Shown here in pieces: positions 47,211 to 56,579 of a stretch of 64,000 nucleotides of DNA. The translations under genes were made by a program, and so were the position numbers. Under the pieces are notes generated by a model, which made no database searches, was not told the DNA's origin, and saw only the letters and a program-made list of their open reading frames with translations. The stretch comes from Xanthomonas arboricola pv. populi (lineage in GTDB: Bacteria; Pseudomonadota; Gammaproteobacteria; Xanthomonadales; Xanthomonadaceae). Position 1 is the stretch's first letter; every line of letters begins with the position of its first letter. The DNA lies in NCBI RefSeq assembly GCF_002939945.1, contig NZ_MDEB01000003.1:376547-440546 (forward strand), in the 5' to 3' direction.

Positions 47211-48114
47211 TCCGTTTGATTCCACTCAAAGGGTGGGCACGAGGGTAGGCACGATCGACACGACACAGTCGCCCCTTCCGGCCGATCTGGCGATCGGGCG
47301 ATCGGCCAGTGCAACTGCTTCAGCACATTCAGGCCGTGCCTATCGAGCCCGAATCAGAAGCGTCAGGAGAGGTAGAAAGTGAATCCACGCGGCCGCGGCC
47401 GCGGCGAGCAAGCCCGATCAGGCAACGCCGAAGGCATGCATCTGGCCGTGCGGGCACTCCCCCAGTGCCGGGTCGGATTGGATGAGGCGTGCAGGAGAAC
47501 AACGCGAAGAGGCAGCAACAGGGTCCATGTCCGTGTATCCCGAAAAAGCCAGTAAAACGCATCTGTCTGAATCGCTGGATGGATGCGGCCGGGTCATCAG
47601 TCGGCTCCCCTGTGCGCGTCCGCGCAGCCGACGCTGGCAATGCGAATGCATCGGCAGCGATCCGATTAGAGATGGCGTAATCCGCGCTCGCAAGCCGGGA
47701 GCCGGATGACAGCCGCGTGATCCGTTGCGCAATTTGTGCTGGGCATGCCGATTCACGCTCGCGATGCGAAGTTTTCCGCACAGGATCTGTAGCGATCTGT
47801 AGCGATCTGTCGATTATTCATTGACAGAAAGCATCGCGATGCGCGGATCTGCTTCGCGTCCGGTTCGTCGCACTATGCGGAGTGCGACGGTGGTGCGCAT
47901 GGGTCGCAGGGAGGCGATGCCATACGATTCACGACTGGAGGTGCTTTGCGAGAGGGCGGTGGCCGCTGCCTGCACCGTCACCCATGCATCCCGCATCGTT
48001 GAATGCGGCGTATGCACGCACCGCCCAGGTGACAGCATGTGCTGCCACGAGGGGCAAAGGCCTCGATGCCGCGTGTGGCCGGACATCAAGGCCTTGATGT
48101 CTTGATTGCGCCAT
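47211..48114. other. 900 nt intergenic region with a short tandem repeat
   Basis: No supported gene. Several short frames exist on both strands but show no domain, signal peptide or good ribosome-binding site. At 47784-47813 the unit GATCTGTAGC occurs twice, followed by a partial GATCTGTCGA. The region must hold the promoter for the leftward protease pair and ends with the terminator-like palindrome of the receptor gene. Confidence 0.5.
48082..48101 (-). terminator. Perfect 20 bp palindrome after the TonB receptor
   Basis: GACATCAAGGCCTTGATGTC is a perfect inverted repeat 13 nt downstream of the receptor stop codon, likely acting as transcription terminator. It lacks a T tract. Confidence 0.6.
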
Positions 48115-50490
48115 CTACCAGCGGTACGCCACCGACATCTGGTACTGCCGCCCGGCGATCGGCCGGCCCATGAACACCCCGCCGGTCGCTGCACCCGGTA
48201 CGCGCACATTGCCTTCGGTCAGGCCCAGCGTGTCGGTGACGTTGCTGCCGCTGGCGGTCACTTCCCAGTGCTCGCCCACATGCAGATTGGCGCCGATGTC
48301 GAGCATGTCGTAGTGCGGCAGCCGCTGGCTGTTGGCCAGGTCGGCAAAGCGATCGCCGATGTAGGAATAGGTGGCAAAAACCTTCAGGTCGCCGAACGGC
48401 AGCATCCAGTAGTAACTGGGCGTGACGCGGAACTGGCGCTTGGGCTGACGCATCACCTGGTTGCCGGTGAACTCGCGGTAGTTGCGGTACTTCGCATCCA
48501 GCCACACCCCGGTGCCGGCCAGCTCGAAGCCGCCGAACGGGCGGATGGCGCCTTCCACTTCCAGCCCGCGCGCGCGTGAATCGCCAACGGTGGTGAAGTT
48601 GGCGCCATTGGCCAGGAACGCCTGGAACGGCGAGTTCTTGAAGGTGTTGTAGAACGCGGTCAGGTACAGGTCGTAGCTGCTGGCGCCGGACTTGAGCCCC
48701 AGCTCGTACTGATCCACGTCCTGCACGCGATTCTGGCCATCGCGCAGATTGTCGAAGCCGGGGAACTTCACCCCCGAGTTGGCGCGCGCGAACAGGCTGT
48801 TGTTGTCGTTGAGCTTGAAGTTCAGGCCCGCCGTCCACGAGAACGCCTCATCGTCCTGGTCGATGCGGCGCGTGCTGGCCAGTGCCAGCGAGGTGGCGTT
48901 GTCGTACAGCGTGGCCGGGTTGCCGTCCAGATCCACCGTGGCGGTGTCGTGCACGTCGCCGGTGACGCTCTGGTGTTCGTAGCGTGCACCCAGGTCCAGG
49001 CGCAGCCGCGCGTTGAGCTCCCATTCGTCGGCGACGAAGGCGGCGACGTTCTCGCCGTCGTAGTTGGCGCGGAGGTTGAAGAACGCGGTGCCGGTAAATC
49101 CCTGGCGCGTGGCCTGGCGCCCGTCAGCCAGATCCACGTCGATACGGCGCGCGTTGTTCTGCGCGGTGAGCAGCATGGTGTTGCCCAGATACCAGGTGTC
49201 GGCCGAGGAATACCGGGCGTAGTACACACCCACGGTGAGCGTATTGCCGGCGAACAGTTCGCGGCTCAGGCGCAGGTCGTTGGTGAGCGAGTTCAGGCGC
49301 TTGTCCACCGACCACCAGCCGGCTTCCAGCACCTGCTGATTCGGGTCGACCGCGCCGCCGCCGTTGGTGAAACGGCCGCTGCCGGTGCTGCCATAGCCGG
49401 CGATGAAGTCGCCCAGCCGCTGCGGCGCATCGCCGGTGAACAGCGCATAGGTCGGCGCGCTGCCGCTCATCACATTGAAGCGATCGGCGATGGTCCAGTC
49501 GCCGGTCTCCCAGTTCAATTCGCCGCCGAACACATCGATGTTGACGCCGCGTCCGTCGGCCAGATCGCGCTGGATGGTTTCGCCGTTCGGCCCGACCAGC
49601 AGATCCACGTTGCGGAAATCGCGGCCGAGCAGGGTGCCGGTCTGCGCATTCAAGCCGGGGAAACTGGACAGATCGTTGCCGTTGTTGCGCGACAGCAGCG
49701 GAATGGCGGTATAGAAGGCGTTGTTGTCGTCGGTATGCCGCGCGTAGAACGACAGCTCGCCGCTGTCCCAGCGCTTGCTCAAGGTGGCGCTGAACTGGCC
49801 GCCCTTGTCGGCGGAAAACTGCGGGTCGCGCACGCCATCGGTCTGGCGAAAGAAGCCGCCCACGCTGTAGTACCAGCCATTGCCCATCGGCCCGCTGTTG
49901 AACACGTCGATGCGGTGCAGGGCGTTGTTGCCGCCGGTCAGGCGCACGCTGCCTTCGGGCTCGTCCTGGCCTTTCTTCTGGATGAAGTTGACGGTCAGCC
50001 CCGGCTGCCCGTTTGAGAAGATCGGGCTGGAGCCGCCACGCAACACCTCCATGCGCTCGACCGTGTCGTCGACGCGGAACAGCGTGGAATTCTCCAGGAA
50101 CGACAGGGTCGGCGGCGGAAACAGCGGCGAACCATCCAGTTGCATGGTCACGAACGGCGCATCGCCTTCGGACGGCATGCCGCGCACGAAGATATTGGCA
50201 CCGGTGCCGCCGCCGCTGGGCTCGGCCCACACGCCAGGCACGATCTTCAACAGGTCCGCAGTGCTCTGCGGGACGGCCTGCTGGATCTGCTCGGGGCTGG
50301 CCGTGGTGATCGAGAAGCTGGCATCGCGCTTGGCCAGGCCCTTGAAGCGCGCGGTGCCGCTGACGATCACCGCATCCAGCGTGGTGGCGTCGCTGCGAGG
50401 CTCCGCGGTCGAGGTCTGCGCGTGCACGGCAGGCGCAAGCAGTGCGCCGATGGCAAGGGACAGGGCATAGCGGGGCATCGATGCGGTCAT
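48115..50490 (-). CDS. TonB-dependent outer-membrane receptor
   Basis: A 791-residue beta-barrel receptor. A signal peptide is followed by a TonB-box-like LDAVIVSGT, the plug domain (PQSTADLLKIVPGVWAEPSG, FVRGMPSEGD, VERMEVLRGGSSPIFSNG), and the barrel, which ends in an aromatic residue (MSVAYRW). The ATG 50490 has AGGAG upstream. The ligand is unknown; the plug resembles siderophore/porphyrin-type rather than SusC-type receptors. It appears monocistronic. The 50491-51064 interval holds its promoter and no recognised gene or riboswitch. Confidence 0.92.
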   Translation of the reverse strand: MTASMPRYALSLAIGALLAPAVHAQTSTAEPRSDATTLDAVIVSGTARFKGLAKRDASFSITTASPEQIQQAVPQSTADLLKIVPGVWAEPSGGGTGANIFVRGMPSEGDAPFVTMQLDGSPLFPPPTLSFLENSTLFRVDDTVERMEVLRGGSSPIFSNGQPGLTVNFIQKKGQDEPEGSVRLTGGNNALHRIDVFNSGPMGNGWYYSVGGFFRQTDGVRDPQFSADKGGQFSATLSKRWDSGELSFYARHTDDNNAFYTAIPLLSRNNGNDLSSFPGLNAQTGTLLGRDFRNVDLLVGPNGETIQRDLADGRGVNIDVFGGELNWETGDWTIADRFNVMSGSAPTYALFTGDAPQRLGDFIAGYGSTGSGRFTNGGGAVDPNQQVLEAGWWSVDKRLNSLTNDLRLSRELFAGNTLTVGVYYARYSSADTWYLGNTMLLTAQNNARRIDVDLADGRQATRQGFTGTAFFNLRANYDGENVAAFVADEWELNARLRLDLGARYEHQSVTGDVHDTATVDLDGNPATLYDNATSLALASTRRIDQDDEAFSWTAGLNFKLNDNNSLFARANSGVKFPGFDNLRDGQNRVQDVDQYELGLKSGASSYDLYLTAFYNTFKNSPFQAFLANGANFTTVGDSRARGLEVEGAIRPFGGFELAGTGVWLDAKYRNYREFTGNQVMRQPKRQFRVTPSYYWMLPFGDLKVFATYSYIGDRFADLANSQRLPHYDMLDIGANLHVGEHWEVTASGSNVTDTLGLTEGNVRVPGAATGGVFMGRPIAGRQYQMSVAYRW

Positions 50491-51064
50491 GAAAGCTCTC
50501 CTGGGATGGTGTCGCAGCTGGCGGCATTGCGCGCAATCGTGCACGCGCCGCCAACGAGTGACCGGCAGCACGTGACAGAGGCCGGTCGCGCAACGCAGCG
50601 ACACACGTCGCGCTGTTGTTCTAACGGAGTTGCCGGCAAAAGCTGTTGTGCGCCGCGGCAAGCTGCGCAGGCGACGGGCTCGCCATCGATCAATGCGGCA
50701 AGGCGCCAAACAGCACGTGCGCACCGCACCCATGTCGATATCGGACCGCATGCGGCGCTGTTTCAACGCGCACCACTGTGCGCACCGGCGATCGTGCCGA
50801 ACACCGGCTGCACGTGCCCCGGACCGGTTGCCCTGCCGCCAGCGCGAAGCTGATCGACGCGTTGCCGTTCCCGGGCTGGCGATGGATCGGCTCCACGAAG
50901 CAGGCTGGTGGCCTGGCGCGTGATCAGCGGCGCATCGAGCCGGCCCGGGCAACGCAGCGCATCGGTTCGTTGCTGCGACCGACGCGGCGCAGAACTGCCA
51001 TCGCCACGCCGGGACGTGCGGGATTGCAGCGCACCGAGACCGGCAGTCCTGCCGCCGGACATGA

Positions 51065-51088
51065 CGAGGCCGCCCGGGGGCGGCCTCG
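51065..51088 (-). terminator. Terminator hairpin of the ZnuD-like receptor gene
   Basis: CGAGGCCGCC pairs perfectly with GGCGGCCTCG across a CGGG loop, 27 nt downstream of the receptor stop codon. Strong GC stem without a long T run. Confidence 0.7.
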
Positions 51089-51114
51089 CTTATGACGTCG
51101 GGAGAGAGGTACCG

Positions 51115-53181
51115 TCAGAAGAACAGGCGCACGCCGAACGAGGCGCTGCGGCCGGGAAGCATCACATCGTCCTTGAGGAAGGAGGTGTGCACGCGTGCGT
51201 CCTGGTTGGTCAGGTTGTTGCCGTCCAGGAACACTTCCCACGCGTTGCTGCCGCGGTCCACGTGGTAGGCCAGATGCGCATCGACGAAGGTATAGCCGTC
51301 GGTCGGGGTCTCGTTCGCCGCCACCTTGTCCTGCTTCATGGTGCGGGTGGCGCCGAGCGAGGCGCGCCATGCATCGGCGTTCCAGCGCATCTGCGCGCCG
51401 ACCCGGCCCGGTGCGATGCGCGGCAGGTTGCCGCCATCCTTCAGGCGCGCACGCACGGTGTCGCCGAACACGCGCAGGTCCCATGCGCCGGTGTCGTTGT
51501 CGGCCAGATGGAAGGTGGCCTCGCCTTCGAAACCGTGGAAGACCGCATCGTTCTGCGTCCACTGGCGGATCGGCAGGAAGTCGTTGTCTTCTTCGTTGAA
51601 CCATTGGCCGCCGGTATCGGCGATGTAGACGAAATCGTTGTAGCGGTTGTAGTACGCGGCGATCTTTGCATCCACCCATGCGTTCTGGAAGTTCAACCCG
51701 AGCTCGGCCTGGTTGGCCTTTTCGGTCGTCAGATCCGCATCGCCGATCTCGTAGGCGAGGGTGGCGATATGCGGGCCGTTGGCGAACAGTTCCTCTTCGG
51801 CCGGCGCGCGTTCGGCATGGTCGAGGTTGGCGGTCAGGCGCCACTGTTCGTTGAAGCGGAAGCCGCCGCTGGCCGAGAAGCTGGTCGGGGTGAAGTCGCG
51901 GTCCACGCCGATGTCGGTGCGGTACTTGACCTTGTCCACGCGCGCGCCGATCTCGGCGGTGACGCGCTCCCAGCTGTTGCGCGCAACGCCGAACACGCCG
52001 AGCGAGCGGGTGTCGGTCTTGGGCACGAAGGATTCTTCGCCGATCGCCTGGAAGGTGGCGTCGCTGCCCTGCAGGCCGAACGCGGTCTGCCAGCCGCCGC
52101 CGAAGGTGAACGAGGCTTCCACGCGGCCTTCGTTGGCGCGCTTGGTGAACACGGTGCCGACTTCTTCGCCTTCGAACTCGGTGTGCGCGTAATCGGTGTG
52201 GCCGAAGCTGTAGCGCAGCGCACTGCCTTCGCCCCAGGGATCGGTCAGCCCGCCCTTGAGGTCGTAGCGGTCCTGCTGCAGCTTCAACGACACCCCGCGC
52301 TCGCCGATCGTCGGGTCGCCCGGCTCGCCGGGGTTGCCGTAGTTGTCGCGGAAGCGCGAGGCCGACAGGCCGACAAAACCCCAGTCGCCGGACAGCGAGG
52401 CGCCGACCGAGCCGACCTTGGAGTCGATCCAGGAATTGGCCTGGCGCCCCTGCGGGGTGTCGTAATCGTTCTGGTTGCGGTACACGCCGTCGGCATGGAT
52501 CGACAGCCCGCTGCCATTGCCGGCATCGACGCGGAACATGTCGGTGTTGCCGTCCTTGTCGCCGCCGTCGAAGCGCACTTCGGCACGGCCGCTGAAGCCG
52601 TCCACCGGGGTTTCGGCAATGCGCCCGTCGACCACGTTGACCACGCCGCCGATCGCGCCGGAGCCGTACAGCAGCGTGGACGGGCCCTTGAGCACTTCGA
52701 TCTGGTTGGCCAGGAACGGCTCGATCGCCGGGGAGTGATCCTGGCTGACCGTGGACACGTCCTGGGTCGACAGGCCGTCGCGCAGCACCGCCACGCGCGG
52801 GCCGTCCAGGCCACGGATGATCGGCCGGCCGACGCCGGGGCCAAAGTTGGAACTCTGCACGCCGGGCAGGCTGGCCACGGTCTCGCCCAGGCTGGAACTG
52901 CGCACCTCGTCCAGACGCTCGCCGGCCAGCACCTCGACCGGGCGGCTCAACGCGCCGGCCGCATCGCGCAGCGGGCTGGCGGTGACGACCACCTTGTCCA
53001 GGTCCTTAATATGGCGGCCGCTGGAATGGGTGACGTCGTGGCGCGTGTCCGAGCCGGGCGGGGCCTGCGGATCGCCAACTGCCGGCGCGTCCTCGGCCAT
53101 GGCCAGGGCGGGCGTCAGCAGGCTGGTCAACGCCAGCGAGAGCGTGGAGCGACGGAACGAGAAAGCGGGGCGAGGGTGCAT
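51115..53181 (-). CDS. znuD: ZnuD-like TonB-dependent zinc receptor
   Basis: A 688-residue outer-membrane receptor. The signal peptide ends ALAMAEDA. The plug shows SSLGETVASLPGVQSSNFGP, RPIIRGLDGPRVAVLRDG, SPAIEPFLANQIEVLKGPS and STLLYGSGAIGGVVNVVDGR, a set that matches the neisserial zinc receptor ZnuD. The C-terminus ends in VRLFF. Zinc uptake is further suggested by the divergent MerC-like gene and Zur-box-like palindromes in the shared promoter region. ATG 53181. Confidence 0.85.
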   Translation of the reverse strand: MHPRPAFSFRRSTLSLALTSLLTPALAMAEDAPAVGDPQAPPGSDTRHDVTHSSGRHIKDLDKVVVTASPLRDAAGALSRPVEVLAGERLDEVRSSSLGETVASLPGVQSSNFGPGVGRPIIRGLDGPRVAVLRDGLSTQDVSTVSQDHSPAIEPFLANQIEVLKGPSTLLYGSGAIGGVVNVVDGRIAETPVDGFSGRAEVRFDGGDKDGNTDMFRVDAGNGSGLSIHADGVYRNQNDYDTPQGRQANSWIDSKVGSVGASLSGDWGFVGLSASRFRDNYGNPGEPGDPTIGERGVSLKLQQDRYDLKGGLTDPWGEGSALRYSFGHTDYAHTEFEGEEVGTVFTKRANEGRVEASFTFGGGWQTAFGLQGSDATFQAIGEESFVPKTDTRSLGVFGVARNSWERVTAEIGARVDKVKYRTDIGVDRDFTPTSFSASGGFRFNEQWRLTANLDHAERAPAEEELFANGPHIATLAYEIGDADLTTEKANQAELGLNFQNAWVDAKIAAYYNRYNDFVYIADTGGQWFNEEDNDFLPIRQWTQNDAVFHGFEGEATFHLADNDTGAWDLRVFGDTVRARLKDGGNLPRIAPGRVGAQMRWNADAWRASLGATRTMKQDKVAANETPTDGYTFVDAHLAYHVDRGSNAWEVFLDGNNLTNQDARVHTSFLKDDVMLPGRSASFGVRLFF

Positions 53182-53199
53182 GGTGGGTCGGACTCTGTG

Positions 53200-53221
53200 A
53201 TTGTTACTTTATATCAACAAT
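53200..53221. promoter_or_regulatory. Inverted repeat near the receptor promoter
   Basis: ATTGTT and AACAAT flank a 10 nt AT-rich centre, directly upstream of the ZnuD-like gene (start 53181). The site is AT-rich in a GC-rich genome and partly resembles a Zur box (TGTTA ... CAACA). Candidate operator only. Confidence 0.5.
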
Positions 53222-53299
53222 AAGGCGCAGCTTGGCACTGCGCCGACGGCAGGACCCGCTCACCTGCGCGATGCAGTGGTGCGGGCCTGGAACAAGGAA

Positions 53300-53320
53300 G
53301 ATGTTATATTATTCCACATC
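53300..53320. promoter_or_regulatory. Zur-box-like palindrome before the MerC-like gene
   Basis: Begins GATGTTATATTAT and ends CCACATC, so the outer GATGT and ACATC pair. The core GTTATATTATTCC fits the published Zur consensus GTTATANTATAAC with two mismatches. It lies 24 nt before the MerC-like start codon and between two divergent genes, one a zinc receptor, and zur is present in the same window. Confidence 0.65.
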
Positions 53321-53343
53321 GTCACGAGCCCCTGCTGGAAGTC

Positions 53344-53760
53344 ATGCCTCTACCGTCCCTTCGACATGCGCTCGACCGCTTCGGTGCGACCGGTTCGCTG
53401 CTGTGCGCCGTGCATTGCGCAGTGCTGCCGCTGCTGCTTGCCCTGGCGCCTTCGCTGGGGTTGTCGTTCTGGCTGGGCGATGGGGTCGAACTGACCATCG
53501 TGGTGTTCGTGACACTGCTGGGCCTGTTCAGCCTGGTACTGGGCTACCGCCGGCACAAGGCGCTGCACGCGCTGGCGCTGTTGCTGCCGGGTTTGTTGCT
53601 GCTGTGGGCCGGCCTGCTGTACGACCCGCTGCACCACGCGTTGGTGCCGCATGCGGTGGTGATGACGCTCGGTGGTGCGCTGGTCGGCATCGCACACCTG
53701 GTCAATCTGCGTCTGAACCACGGGCACGCCCACGTCCACGACGCCACCTGCGCGCACTAG
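53344..53760 (+). CDS. MerC-domain membrane protein
   Basis: A 138-residue polytopic membrane protein. The first helix contains CAVHCAVLPLL, the paired-Cys motif of MerC-like proteins; three or four more hydrophobic segments follow. The C-terminus is His-rich (NHGHAHVHDATCAH), as expected for metal handling. In this context, zinc rather than mercury seems likely. It diverges from the ZnuD-like gene. Confidence 0.82.
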   Translation: MPLPSLRHALDRFGATGSLLCAVHCAVLPLLLALAPSLGLSFWLGDGVELTIVVFVTLLGLFSLVLGYRRHKALHALALLLPGLLLLWAGLLYDPLHHALVPHAVVMTLGGALVGIAHLVNLRLNHGHAHVHDATCAH

Positions 53761-53896
53761 CCCAGGCTGCGCGGGCCGGGGCCTACGTGGTAGGCTTGCC
53801 GGCCTTGCGCGAGGGCGCCGCCGGCGTAAACCTCGCCAGACCCGTGTTCAGCGCGGGGATTTTGTATTCAGCATTCACATTCAGGAGTCGACGAAC

Positions 53897-54079
53897 ATGG
53901 GTAAGGGTGACCGCAAGACCGCCAAGGGCAAGCGCTACAATTCCAGCTACGGCAATTCGCGTTCGCACGCGGTGAGCAAGGTTGTCGTGGGTGCAGCTGC
54001 CCCGGTTGCCAAGAAGGGCGTGGTCAAGGCCCCGGCCAAGAAGGCTGTCGCCAAGAAGACCGTCGCCAAGGCCGGCTGA
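53897..54079 (+). CDS. 30S ribosomal protein THX with Lys/Ala-rich tail
   Basis: A 60-residue basic protein. The first 24 residues (MGKGDRKTAKGKRYNSSYGN and RSH) match bacterial THX, which sits in the 30S head. The remainder is a low-complexity extension of Ala, Lys, Val and Pro (VAKKGVVKAPAKKAVAKK), absent from the short Thermus form. AGGAG precedes ATG 53897. A strong terminator follows, so the gene is monocistronic and probably highly expressed. Confidence 0.88.
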   Translation: MGKGDRKTAKGKRYNSSYGNSRSHAVSKVVVGAAAPVAKKGVVKAPAKKAVAKKTVAKAG

Positions 54080-54105
54080 TCCTTCAGCCCGCTTCGCGAC
54101 AGCAG

Positions 54106-54131
54106 AACGCGGCGCTTGCGCCGCGTTTTTT
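54106..54131 (+). terminator. Rho-independent terminator of the THX gene
   Basis: AACGCGGCGC and GCGCCGCGTT form the stem, followed by a run of seven T. This is the clearest intrinsic terminator in the window, 27 nt after the THX stop codon. Confidence 0.9.
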
Positions 54132-54157
54132 TATGTGCGGCATCGGCGCAGATGGTG

Positions 54158-54652
54158 TTAGCGCGTCGTTGCCGCAGCGGTTGGTGGGTATGTCGGCCTC
54201 GGCGCCAGCAATTGTTCGGCGGCCAGGCCGCGATAGAGCGGCGTCTTGCACACCAGCCCGGACATTGCGCGTGCGATCAGCACGGTAGCCAGGATCGGCA
54301 ACAGCATCTGGCTGCTGTCGGTGAGTTCCGGCGAGATCACCGCCGAGGTCAACGGGGCCTGGGTCACGCCGGTCAGGTACGCGCACATGCCCGGCAGCAC
54401 GAAGGTGCGCGGATCCACGCCCGGCATCAGCACCGACAGGTTGTGGCCGATTCCGGCACCCACCGCCAGCGCCGGCGAGAACAATCCGCCCGGAACGCCG
54501 GCCAGGTACGAGACCAGATTGGCCAGCAGCTTCATCAGCCCGAACTCGTGGCCGGCCACCGCGTGGCCGTGCACCGGACTGCGCCGGCGTAGCGATGCTT
54601 CGCTGGACAACAACGGCCGCAGCCGAAGCGGCGAGGGATCAGAAGCAGACAT
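54158..54652 (-). pseudogene. ClC chloride channel remnant
   Basis: Only the C-terminal part of a ClC channel/antiporter is present: EFGLMKLLANLVSYLAGVPG, GGLFSPALAVGAGIG (the GxFxP selectivity-filter loop), LTGVTQAPLTSAVI and CKTPLYRGLAAEQLL. A full-length ClC needs some 400 residues or more; here the frame has 164. The N-terminal MSASDPSPLRLRPLL segment may be the original N-terminus joined to the end by an internal deletion, or unrelated sequence. The pore cannot be complete. Confidence 0.8.
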
Positions 54653-54695
54653 GCCGCCATTGTCGCAGCCACGCAGTGCGGCCGCGCCGCCTCCC

Positions 54696-55997
54696 TCAGC
54701 GTGTGGCGGCCGGCGGCACGCGCAGGGCCGGCAACAGCGTGGCGGGATTGCCATCGTTGGGCGCGGCAGGAATTCCCAACAGCCGAGTCATCAGGGAATA
54801 CACATCGACGTTGTCGAAACCCGGCAAGGTCTTGCCCTGCGCCAGATCCGGGCCCTGCGCCAGGAACACCGCGCGCATCGACGGCAGCGCCGGATCGAAG
54901 CCGTGCGAGCCGCGCCTCTGATCGCGCGGGCGCTTGGCCAGTTTGTCCGGGAACAATGCATCCCAACCTTCGTGCATCTGGCACACGATCGGCGGAATGC
55001 GCGGATGCGTGCCGTAGTGCCAGCGTGCGGGCAGCTCCGCCTTGCGCCAGCAGTCGTACTGCGCATGCGCACCGAGCAGGCCGGCTTCGGCGCGGGCCTG
55101 CTGTCCTGGCAACGGCGCAAAGCCGATCACCTGCCCGTCGGTGACGGCGGTGGCGATGTCTGGCCGCGCCATGTCTTCCACGCTGATCGCATGCCCGGGC
55201 GCCACCTCGGCCATGCCGTGATCGGAGACCACGACGATGTTGGTGCGCTCGCGCGTGCCGTCGCGCTGCATGCCGGCCAGCAGCCGGCCGATCGCGCCGT
55301 CCACCGCACGCACGTTGTCGGCGTATTCGCGTGACTCCGGCCCGTGGTCGTGGCCGGCTTCGTCCACGTGTTCGAAGTACAGCGTGACCAGGCGGTTGCG
55401 GTCGGCGCCGGAGGCGGCCAGCCAGCCCCGCACTTCGTCCACGCGCGCGTCCAGACGGGTGCCTTCTTCGTAGTGGCGCCAGCGCGTGGGGCGCACGCCG
55501 CCGATCGCCGCCTCGCTGCCGGGCCATGACCAGGTCGCGGCATGCAGGCCGTGCGTTTCCGCACCGACCCACAGCGGCTCGCCGCCCCACCAGCGCGCAT
55601 CGCCGACCGCATCCGGCTTGCTCAGCCAGAAGCCGCCCAGCGTCGCATCGCGCATGCTGTTGTGCACGATGCCGTGATGGTCCGGGCGCAGGCCGGTGAC
55701 CAGTGTGTAGTGATTGGGAAAGGTCAGCGACGGGTACGAGGGCGTCATCCAGCGCGCACGTACGCCATCGTGCGCGAGCTGCGACAGATTCGGTGTGATG
55801 CCGCGATCGAGCATGTCGGCGCGCAGGCCATCGATGGAGATCAGCAGCACGCTGTGCGGTAAATCGCTGTGCGGTGCGTCTGCCGACGCGGGCGCCGCCG
55901 GGACGGGCGCTGGCGTACTGCGCGAAGGGGCGTGAGAACTACAGGCCGCGAGCAGCGCGAGTGCGGTCGCGGCGAACACAAGACGTCGATCGATCAT
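54696..55997 (-). CDS. Nucleotide pyrophosphatase/phosphodiesterase (NPP)
   Basis: A 433-residue lipoprotein (lipobox LLAACS) of the alkaline phosphatase superfamily. It matches the Xanthomonas NPP whose crystal structure is known: Asp in LISIDGLRAD (D56), nucleophile Thr in YPSLTFPNHYT (T92), Asn in GIVHNSM (N113), and metal ligands in FEHVDEAGHDHG, SDHGMAEV and SHGFDP. Numbering is two higher than I recall for the X. axonopodis enzyme. It cleaves phosphodiester bonds of nucleotides in the periplasm. Confidence 0.94.
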   Translation of the reverse strand: MIDRRLVFAATALALLAACSSHAPSRSTPAPVPAAPASADAPHSDLPHSVLLISIDGLRADMLDRGITPNLSQLAHDGVRARWMTPSYPSLTFPNHYTLVTGLRPDHHGIVHNSMRDATLGGFWLSKPDAVGDARWWGGEPLWVGAETHGLHAATWSWPGSEAAIGGVRPTRWRHYEEGTRLDARVDEVRGWLAASGADRNRLVTLYFEHVDEAGHDHGPESREYADNVRAVDGAIGRLLAGMQRDGTRERTNIVVVSDHGMAEVAPGHAISVEDMARPDIATAVTDGQVIGFAPLPGQQARAEAGLLGAHAQYDCWRKAELPARWHYGTHPRIPPIVCQMHEGWDALFPDKLAKRPRDQRRGSHGFDPALPSMRAVFLAQGPDLAQGKTLPGFDNVDVYSLMTRLLGIPAAPNDGNPATLLPALRVPPAATR

Positions 55998-56033
55998 CGC
56001 CCCAGTTTACGGCCTCGCAATGACGTCGCGAAG

Positions 56034-56579
56034 TCACCGCGTGCCAGCTGTGGCAGATGTGGCGAACAGATCGTCGGCCGCTACGCGCTGGCGCGGCGAC
56101 CAGCCTTCCAGCTGCAACAAGGCCTGCTTGGTCGGCAGGCCGCCGCCGAAGCCGGTCAGCGCACCGTTGGCGCCGATCACGCGGTGGCAGGGCAGCACGA
56201 TCGGGAGTGGATTGCGTCCATTGGCAGCGCCGACCGCGCGGCTGGCGGCGGGGCGTCCCACCGCGTGCGCGAGTTGCGCATAGCTCCAGGTCTGCCCGAA
56301 GGGAATCTGCGCCAGCGTGTGCCAGACCTGCAGCTGAAACGGCGTGCCGGTCGGGGCCAATGGCAGATCGAAGCTGCGTCGCCCGCCATACAGGTAGTCG
56401 AGCAATTGCTCGCGTGCCTCGCGCACCAGCGGCGCATCGGGGTCATGCTGCCAACGCGCGCGGCCGATCGCGTCGTAGCGGTTCTGCGCGAACAGGATGT
56501 GGTGCACGCCGGCAGCATCGGCGGCCACGCTGAGCGCGCCGATCGGCGAAGGGAAGGTGTCGTAATACAACGTACTCAT
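56034..56579 (-). CDS. ogt: Methylated-DNA-protein-cysteine methyltransferase
   Basis: A 181-residue suicide repair protein that takes methyl groups from O6-methylguanine. The active site is IVLPCHRVIGANG (about C131), with the helix-turn-helix and arginine finger around RAVGAANGRNP. Its ATG overlaps the TGA of the upstream ada gene (ATGA). Together they rebuild the two-part activity that E. coli Ada carries in a single protein. Confidence 0.96.
   Translation of the reverse strand: MSTLYYDTFPSPIGALSVAADAAGVHHILFAQNRYDAIGRARWQHDPDAPLVREAREQLLDYLYGGRRSFDLPLAPTGTPFQLQVWHTLAQIPFGQTWSYAQLAHAVGRPAASRAVGAANGRNPLPIVLPCHRVIGANGALTGFGGGLPTKQALLQLEGWSPRQRVAADDLFATSATAGTR

Noticed and set aside
47821..48105. 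A 94-codon plus-strand frame in the large intergenic region
   Set aside because: No ribosome-binding site, no domain, and composition unlike the neighbouring genes.
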